Positions 57,013 to 64,000 of a stretch of 64,000 nt of DNA are shown here, piece by piece. A model generated the notes under the pieces. It was not told the origin of the DNA and did not search any database. It worked only from the letters and a program-made list of their open reading frames with translations. Position 1 is the first letter of the stretch. Each line of letters starts with the position of its first letter. The stretch is taken from NCBI GenBank assembly GCA_032716605.1, contig CM064512.1:24809781-24873780 (forward strand). The letters run 5' to 3'. Origin of the DNA: Paralithodes platypus. Lineage: Eukaryota; Arthropoda; Malacostraca; Decapoda; Lithodidae. The translations under genes and the position numbers were made by a program.

Positions 57013-57832
57013 TTCATTATTAATTTCTACCATAGGCCAGACAAACCGACGCAGCTAGACACACAAAGCCAACTAGGCAGACAGGTAGATGGGCAAAGCA
57101 ATAAACAAATAGCCAAATAGAGACAGGCAAAGACAACACAATTGAGACACGTATGCACACAGACAGAGGGCGCTTAGACAGACAGGAAAAAGGAGGAACC
57201 GTTGGACAGACACATAGACAGATAGATAAATTAACATGAAAACCTACCTGGAGGGAATATAGGAAAGATGAGACAGTAATAATTTTGATCACCCAATGCC
57301 TCGAATACTTAAGTTGGGACAGAGGAAGTAGTAGGAGGTGAGGAAGTGAATTGTAGTAGGAGATGTAGGCGTCATGGCTTGACCCAACCTGCGTGAGTTG
57401 TGTTTATTTGGGCTAGGATGGGGGACAGGCAGGACAGACTGACACTTATGAACGGAGGGAATATAGGAAAGATGAGACAAGTAATCAAACTTACCCCAGG
57501 ATACGACCTTGCCAAGGCCGTCTTTACACTTCAGGTACCCAGTTTTACGTATGGATGGGACGAGGCGAACACGAGAGAAGGCCAGCCCAATGACCACTGA
57601 GCAATCCTGGTGGCTAGCCAAGTTCTCATTCTCATGTGTTTGATTGGTTGCAGGAAGCCACCAATCAGGTCCCTGGATTCATTTGAGCCACAATGATTCC
57701 AGGTACTCATTTTCGTCTGAGTGAGACGGAACTACACAGGAATTGGAGTTTGTTCAACACTCCTGGGCTACTTGGACCCTGGGGGCAAGCCAAGGAAATT
57801 TCACCCATCCCATGCATGTGTGACAACCATCT
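57013..57832. other. AGAC-rich stretch and a 26-bp direct repeat
   Basis: 57040-57230 is rich in degenerate AGACAGAC motifs. GGAGGGAATATAGGAAAGAT plus GAGACA occurs perfectly at 57250-57275 and 57454-57479. No gene was seen. Confidence 0.6.
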
Positions 57833-58009
57833 GATCAATGTCGGTCCCGGGTGCAATCACCCATCCAGCTACACCGTGCTGGTACAGGGCCACCCAACCC
57901 ACCCAGCAGCTGTGTGCTGGTACCAGGCGGTCACCCATCCAACTACTGACCAGACCCCACGTTGCTTAACCTCGCTGATTTAAACCAGCGTTGCCATCCC
58001 CATAGGCCA
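57833..58009 (-). rRNA. 5S rRNA-derived sequence (SINE or pseudogene)
   Basis: The minus strand reads GGTTAAGCAACGTGGGGTCT, then GGTCAGTAGTTGGATGGGTG, then ACCGCCTGGTACCAGC (about 57970-57915). That matches arthropod 5S rRNA box A to box C (AAGTCAAGCAACGTCGGGC; GGTTAGTACTTGGATGGGTG; ACCGCCTGGGAACACC). Further on (57880-57850) a second GGATGGGTGA follows, suggesting an internal duplication. The 5' half of 5S is not recognisable, so it is not a functional gene. Confidence 0.7.
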
Positions 58010-58637
58010 TGGTTGCCACTGAAAACCTACCTCCCCACCCCCCTGCTTAAATACCCGGCCCTCCTTGCAGGCGGCGCGCTGATTGGTGGAGACGCCCGGG
58101 TGGAGTTACCAGGGTAACATGCAGCAGCTTTGAAGTTCACGTTCTCTCTCTTGTTTTATATCATTGTAATAATATCCGACAAAGCATTTTCCACATTATT
58201 AAGTGACTTACAGGAATAAAGGCTGGCACCGTGGTAATAGAATGATTTTTGCCGGGATATATAACACAGGAAGTGAATGAGGGCGAGTTATAACTTAGTT
58301 ACATTTGGGGCAGCTGAACTAGAAAGTCGGCTAGCTCTTGGCGACAGCGCTGATTGGTGGAGACATTTGAGGTGCTAATATCACAATCTAGCTTACCTTT
58401 CCTGTGGTATTCCTTGGAGAGTTGTGCTTGTTGATTGGTGCTTGGAACTTTCACTTAAAATATTATCAATAATAATACAAACTCTATAATCCATAATCAA
58501 TAACCAATTGTTGAACGAATATAATAAACCGTAGCCACTTATACGGCACTCTGCATATAAAGTCCTTACACCATATGTACCAAAGCCATGGTTGAGGACA
58601 TATGTTTGTAATAAATATATTTTGTAATAAATATATA
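58010..58637. other. Two 18-bp direct repeats with reversed CCAAT boxes
   Basis: GCGCTGATTGGTGGAGAC occurs at 58076-58093 and 58347-58364. A third ATTGGTG lies at 58434. It may be promoter- or LTR-like. No gene was seen. Confidence 0.5.
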
Positions 58638-58877
58638 ACCAGCCGTCCGGCTGGCTCAGTTGATAGCGTGCCTGATTCCCATCTTGAAGGTCTCGCGTTC
58701 AATCCCCGCTCAGATTGAAAAGTTTTCTGGGATATAGCCGGCGGCTACCATCTCCCCATGAGCAAGGGGGATGGGTAATGGTCTCTGGTAGACTAAAGAA
58801 AGCCAAGCGCTTGTGAATCCTCGAAGGAGGAGATACAGGCACTATACAAGTAACCAGAAGATTATTATTATTATTAT
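58638..58877 (+). mobile_element. tRNA-derived SINE with (ATT)n tail
   Basis: The head GTCCGGCTGGCTCAGTTGAT is followed by AGCGTGCC. TGGCTCAGTTG (58652-58662) fits the pol III A box and GTTCAATCC (58697-58705) the B box. The body runs to GGCACTATACAAGTAACC, a sequence style seen at 3' ends of L2/CR1-partnered SINEs, followed by (ATT)n at 58860-58877. Only one copy lies in the window. No clear target duplication. Confidence 0.8.
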
Positions 58878-59684
58878 AAAAGGCCTAAAAATATAATCAC
58901 CAGGGTTCTTTGAACATTCTTATAAAGGTCAAAGGTAGTTGGGAAAGATAGTGCCGCTCTGGTCACACTTCTTCCCCACGTTCGCCTGTTGAATAGTTAC
59001 CCTGTCATGACTTGAGTGACTGTTCATTAAAGACCCCACATCCAAGAGTACCGAAACTTAACTTCATCACCGACTATTAAAACGGTCAACGAGCAACCAT
59101 AGTGCGGGACATGTCCTCACTCATGCTCTCGTTAATCCGATAGTAAGCCCCCTGTGTCATGATATAAGGAACTACTATTAAAGGCCCCAAACCATATATA
59201 TAGTCCATCTGTAAACCCCACTCCATTAACCACACGGCAGGACCACTTAAGCGGCCCAACTAAGACAGAAGAAAGGACTTAGCAACAAACAACTAGATTA
59301 ACAGTATTAGTGTTACTTCAAGACTCTATCCAGTGTTAAAATAGAAGAACTAGTGGATTCTCTAAGTTCGCATGGATCCTCGTCCATGCTTGGCGTTATA
59401 TTATTGTGTTATTTTTCCATGTAAACAGTGTAATATATATCTTGAGTTTATTTCCATCTTTGTATCAAGTGATCATTAATAAGAAAACAAAAAGTGAGTA
59501 CTCTGTATTATATTTATCTTGTACGACTTCTGTGCATGTGTAGTCTGATTTTAGTTTCTCCAATCGAGTAAAAACCTACCTTTATCCAATCAACCCAAGT
59601 AAAAACAAAATGGTATAATAATATTTGTATATGGTGGTGAAAAAGGACAGCCTAAAATCAGGTTTTTTCAACAATTGTCTCTGC
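58878..59684. other. Unassigned sequence
   Basis: No feature was recognised. Confidence 0.4.
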
Positions 59685-59895
59685 CTTTCTTCTACTCAAC
59701 AAGTGAACTCTGGAACTCTCTCCCTCAATCAGTCTTTCCTTCAACCTATGACTTAGACTGTTTTAAACTTCGTGTTTCCAGGCATTTTGACTCAAACGTC
59801 CCTTGAATTGGGCCCTGTCACTCTTTTAACTTTGGGGGAAGACACTCGTTACTGGCAACCTGCCTTTTGTCTCTTCCATGTACATAGAAACAAAA
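59685..59895 (+). mobile_element. LINE-A 3' tail, 5'-truncated
   Basis: CTTTCTTCTACTCAACAAGT, then GAACTCTGGAACTCTCTCCC, TCAGTCTTTCC, TCCAGGCATTTTGACTCAA and the hairpin GGGGGAAGACACTC to TTTGTCTCTTCC. It aligns to LINE-A 56783-56995. Confidence 0.85.
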
Positions 59896-60188
59896 TCAAG
59901 AAAACATTCCGAGTAAGCAAAATCCTCTTGGAGCAAAATCCCTAATTGAAGTACATTTTCTGTACTGTTTTAAAGCAAGATAAAATTTCGAGTTTGGTAA
60001 ATTGAATTACATTAGGCACGGTGAAATTACAGCATGCTGAAATTAACAATGCTCGGGTTAGGTTAGATTTGGTGATACGTTTAGTCCTGCAAAATATATT
60101 TCGGTTACCTTACCTTAGGATAAGTAAGAGTAGGTTAGTAGATTATCAAATATCATAACTTATTTACCTGACGGGAATCAAGTTTTCT
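59896..60188. other. Unassigned spacer
   Basis: No feature was recognised. Confidence 0.4.
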
Positions 60189-60675
60189 TTAACCCTTAAC
60201 TGGCGGTGCGCAACATAAGTCGAGTGAAATAAATTTGGACTATGTGGCGGCGCGCGACATAGGTCGTGTGGCTATTTCAGCACGTAATGTTACTGAGAGA
60301 GAGAGACAAGTGGTGGCAGGAGAGTAGCGAGCGTATGACTGCTCCAGACCACCGCGGCGGACCAACTGACATGAATCCCACCCTCCTCCACCCTCTCACA
60401 CTCGCTACATAGTGAAATGTATGGGGAAAGTACCGAATTACATGGTTTTTGCACTCGTGTTGCGCGGTTGTTGCAAGAAAACTAGCGTTCATACAAGGAT
60501 CGTTGTGGTGTCATTGGAAAGCTCTGTTTATGCCCTTTCAGGGATAGATACTTGTTTTACACTCTGGGTCTTATTTAGGCATGAAAATGACCACGTAAAC
60601 AGCCCTATTTTGGGTAAAAACACCCCGCTGGTGGCTACATATTATTTACCGCCTAGGCCGCTCTTTAGGTGTTAA
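60189..60675 (-). mobile_element. TTAA MITE, 480-bp family, copy 3 (reversed)
   Basis: TTAA at 60189-60192 and 60672-60675 with a 479-bp core reversed relative to 4055-4542 and 13181-13668. It begins CCCTTAACTGGCGGTGCGC and ends GGCCGCTCTTTAGGTG. It is more diverged than the other two. Confidence 0.9.
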
Positions 60676-61414
60676 TATTCATTCAAACTTTTACAAAATC
60701 GCGGGGGTCTTTACACTGAAGGCAAATATATAAAAAAGTCATGAAAGGTTAAAAGTAAAGGTCAAATATTGTTTATAATATATCCTATATTCAAATATTT
60801 TGTATAATATATCCTATAGTAAATTAATATTTTAACAAAATTGAATACACATAATACATTTGTCAATGCAACTGTCATGTATGTATGACATGTAATTCTA
60901 CATATAGGTCTAGGTCAAGGTCAAGGGTAAAAATTTGTAATACAATATTTAGTTATTCCAAATATATTTTATAATATAATACTATCAACCCTCCGTGTAA
61001 TCCTCGCCTTTTACTACATCAAGGCCTTAAATGGTAGCATTAATTTCCTTTTGAAAGAAGATAATTTACACTTCAATTTATGGTTGAGACTGAAGACGGA
61101 TCTAGTACTGTAAGCTCCAGATAATAATAAATTAGTATAATCTGCTAACAAGGGGGCTCCTGTTATCATAATGGTAAGACAGTCCAGGAGAGGTAATGTA
61201 AATCACCAATGACCCGTGATAAGACAACCTTATTGATGACCTTCATTAATACCCGGAGCAGATCTGGACAAGATATATCACCGGAGAGAGACACTATATT
61301 TTGTACAACAGAGATGTGAGGGTCCGTACAGCAGCGGCCAGATGATCGTGGTACACTCTCAAACAATATACATGCAGCAGTGAGTGGTAACTGCTGTAAC
61401 TTACAACCCTAACT
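60676..61414. other. Unassigned AT-rich sequence
   Basis: No feature was recognised. Confidence 0.4.
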
Positions 61415-62205
61415 TTAACCCATAGAGGACTAGCGACGACACGTTGCCGTCGGCAATGTATGTAACGCTAAACCGCAGCGACGACAATGTGTCGTCACTG
61501 TTAACGCTTTCGCTGCGGGTGACGTTCTGGAATGTTTTGGAAAGTTACAACAATTTCCAGGCTTTAAAACCCTGTAAAAAACGTAAAAATCGAGTGTCAG
61601 TGGGTGGGAGCGTGAGGGGCTCACCTCCAACCCTCAGAGCACCGAGCAGCTCACTGAGCTAGTCTGTGTCTCGCGCGGGTCTCTGGGACCACTGCGGGTG
61701 AACCAGACCACGTACAGGGTCCGTTCTGGTGTCATTTTGAAGCTATTTTCTCCTAGTTTTTGGCAGAATACACTTCATTTAATGCAGATGCTTGATTTAT
61801 CATTCAGGAGTGCCTGAATATGCCCTAAATAGCCCAAACATAGCCACAGCCAAAGGGTTAATTACTCCGGTCCTAGCGCACCTAGAGGGCTCAGATTTGT
61901 ATGGGAACTGTGTAAGTATCCCACGCAACCATGCCGATGGTTGTAAACTCTCAAAGTCCAACCGCGTGCGCGTGAGCATGCAAAAACCTGTTTGTTGGTG
62001 TTTTTACCTTCAATTTTCCCTTCTTGAAAAATCGACTTTCGGGCGCACCATAGGACCCCTTTTTGACCTAGGGGATCCTTTTTTTTGTGGTTTTTCCTTC
62101 ATTCCTAACCCATTCCCTATTGTTTCTGGAAAAAACGTGTTTTCAAAACCTGCCGGTCCCTGGTGGTACATTTATTATAAACTAGCTGGGGCTCAGTGGG
62201 TTAAA
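61415..62205. mobile_element. Composite of two TTAA elements
   Basis: 61415-61861 is flanked by TTAA and holds inverted GACGACA/TGTCGTC motifs. 61861-62205 resembles the 3' part of 17327-17997 (ATTACTCCGGTC, then CTAGAGG, and an end GGGGCTCAGTGGGTTAA). The 140-codon frame at 61792-62214 spans both and has no domain, so I do not call it a gene. Confidence 0.5.
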
Positions 62206-62717
62206 TGTCATTGAATAATTTCGAAATACAGAGCCTGAGTGTTTATGATAAGCAAATTAGTAATCGTTTTTATACAGAAGGCACCACCCAAACTTATCTA
62301 AGCCTAGTCTAATTTACACAATCTATTCCATGTTTATATCAATGCAACTAATCCAGGAAGGCTGAAGAACATCGTTGTTGTGTGTATTTGTATGTATATA
62401 GTCAATCAGATGAGACGCGATATTAACATAAGTATGATTGGTCTGGAATGGGTTGCATAAAATAAATGTGCGGCACCAATATATCAATGAAATAGTCTAA
62501 TCATTTTGGAGGTAATGCTGGGAATTTTAGCAGGAGAATTAGGCAAGATTGCAGCCATCTTGTGCAGTAAATTATGTTCATGAGATGGCGCCTTTACTTA
62601 CTTTAGTATTACCATTATTGCGCGATTGTATTTAGGATTGACTTCCTTGAAGTAGTTTGTAAGCTGAAGAAATAAACTGTTTTATGATGATAACTACTTT
62701 TTTTATTGGTCTGACTA
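62206..62717. other. Unassigned sequence
   Basis: No feature was recognised. Confidence 0.4.
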
Positions 62718-63230
62718 TTATTATTATTATTATCATTATTAAAATACCCAAGTTAAGGATAAACACAGTACCAACTCGCCCAGCAAAAAGGAAACAAACG
62801 AAGAAGGGGAAACTAATCTAACCAACACCACAAGGCAACATCATCTAGTAAAACGAAACAAGATGGACGAAGGAGAAACTCAACGAGAAATAACCAAGAC
62901 GAAGGAGAGAAATACCAACACAAAATTAACGAAGATGCCCAGGACACCCAAACTCCACCACACCATAACAAAGGAAGACAGCAACAGAAACCAGGCACAG
63001 AATATCCACACCGAGAAAGAAAACTCAACTCCATAACGGAAGATCAACGCGGCATCAAAATCACATGAAGACAATAAAACCCTAACAAAACTCACCACAG
63101 ATAACCACACAAAACCTACCTGTGCACCACTACACCTTACCAGGTGAGATGCCCGAATTGCCACAATCAAACCTGATCTACCAACCATGCCAGGCAAAAC
63201 CATTCCAGTTCCCCACCCACACCACGAGGC
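62718..63230. repeat. Strand-biased (A/C-rich plus strand) putative repeat after (ATT)n
   Basis: (ATT)n at 62718-62741, then about 450 bp with very few T and G on the plus strand. Minus-strand frames here (107 and 73 codons) are hydrophobic by composition only. Possibly a LINE or SINE body whose minus-strand 3' end is the (AAT)n. Confidence 0.35.
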
Positions 63231-64000
63231 CTCGAAGAAGGAAATAGTGTATAGTCAGAGGCCCAAGAACCAAGATGGACGCACTAAGAAGGGACAGTTA
63301 CGCCGTTCTTCCACCAAGAGATCTACTTACCTGCCCGCAAACTTCTAGGGGGTCCTCCTAATCCCCCGGAATATGCCCCCCTGTACTTATGACCTTCTGA
63401 CCTCCGCACACTTGACCTGGGACATCTCAGTCGAAGTCGTCACTACCCCGATGGAAACCTGGATAAGGAAAGCAATTCTAGGGCTTTGTTTAACCCGTAC
63501 AATCCCAGCTACAGCTATAGACGTCAGTAGATAATTAATTCCCCTGTCCCAGCGACGGTTTTAGCCGTCAGTAATGTATTTGCCTTGAAACTACCTGTAC
63601 AAGGCTATTTTTGTTTAAAGTCTTGTAAAAAAAACAAAAAACAAAACAAAGATGATATATCCACTCTTGCCTCATCTCTTGAGGTGAAAAGGTGATCTCT
63701 CCTGTAATTTTGGCCACATTGCTTGGGACTGCAGGGGACTTTTATTACTGTATCCTACGGTACAGTACAGGTTAACTAACATGTTAGCAATCTAGCCCTA
63801 AAATTACCCTCCCATTCAAGGAAAGCACTGGAACCATGGTGAATGTATTTCGAGGTCTGAGGAGTTGTTTTACCTATTAAGGAATTAATATTATCACATG
63901 CCATGGTATAGTGCTTGATAATAAGATCCCTAATAAGCTGCACCTTTGGTATTAGAAGAATAACCATCGGACATGTCCCCACCTTAACCATCTTAATAAT
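63231..64000. other. Unassigned sequence with weak MITE-like motifs
   Basis: Near 63490-63580 TTTAACCCGTAC with CCAGC.AC.G...TAG.CGTCAGTA repeated twice recalls the start of 61415-61860. Nothing else was recognised up to the edge. Confidence 0.3.

Noticed and set aside
61792..62214. 140-codon plus-strand gene
   Set aside because: It crosses the junction of two repeat elements and has no motif.
62813..63203. Membrane protein on the minus strand
   Set aside because: Hydrophobicity comes from the G/T-rich strand composition; no start context, no homologue recognised, and two overlapping frames look alike.

Overview
This window reads as eukaryotic, most likely arthropod and plausibly decapod-crustacean, genomic DNA. 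The evidence is intron-size AT-rich spacers, many long (TA)n tracts, arthropod-type telomere motifs (CCTAA/TTAGG) inside a foldback element, a 5S-like stretch that resembles the arthropod rather than the vertebrate version, and LINE reverse transcriptases of kinds I associate with crustacean genomes. The taxon is an inference. I found no convincing intact single-copy host gene. Almost everything recognisable is a mobile element, usually broken, and often nested in another.

Layout. 0-1.3 kb: a MITE fragment and a 5' fragment of LINE-A. 1.44-7.54 kb: a complete LTR-element structure on the minus strand with two ~1.57 kb LTRs, PBS-like and PPT-like sites and a gag-like ORF but no pol, inserted in a (TA)n microsatellite and carrying a nested TTAA MITE and a possible nested LTR. 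8.1-9.2 kb: two LINE fragments in inverted arrangement. 10-20.8 kb: a dense field of TTAA-flanked MITEs (some nested), a 41-bp minisatellite, and long palindromes at 16.1, 16.3 and 19.1 kb. 21.1 kb: a Penelope-type GIY-YIG fragment. 21.9-26.3 kb: the longest cellular-looking coding region, a broken, intronless gene of about 1,470 codons with an N-terminal C/H-rich zinc-binding-like region and a FEN1/XPG-like nuclease signature near the C terminus.

26.4-44 kb: two copies of a ~530-bp SINE-like element with perfect 12-14 bp target duplications, LINE-B (RTE-like RT) and two fragments of it, repeat family R, a 33-bp minisatellite interrupted by a LINE-A derivative, and a minus-strand LINE-C (CCCH-finger ORF1, endonuclease, RT). 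44.6-48 kb: AT-rich sequence in which I recognise nothing. 48-57 kb: two long LINE-A copies around a ~2 kb LTR- or Penelope-like unit that carries a hammerhead-like motif. 57-64 kb: a 5S-derived sequence, a tRNA-headed SINE, a LINE-A tail and further MITEs.

The families act as classic autonomous/non-autonomous pairs. LINE-A supplies APE and RT, and all its copies that reach the 3' end share a potential hairpin. Two short copies keep only the 5' and 3' ends. The TTAA MITEs and SINEs would depend on enzymes encoded elsewhere. The working names LINE-A, LINE-B, LINE-C, R and SINE-1 are mine and used only within this annotation.
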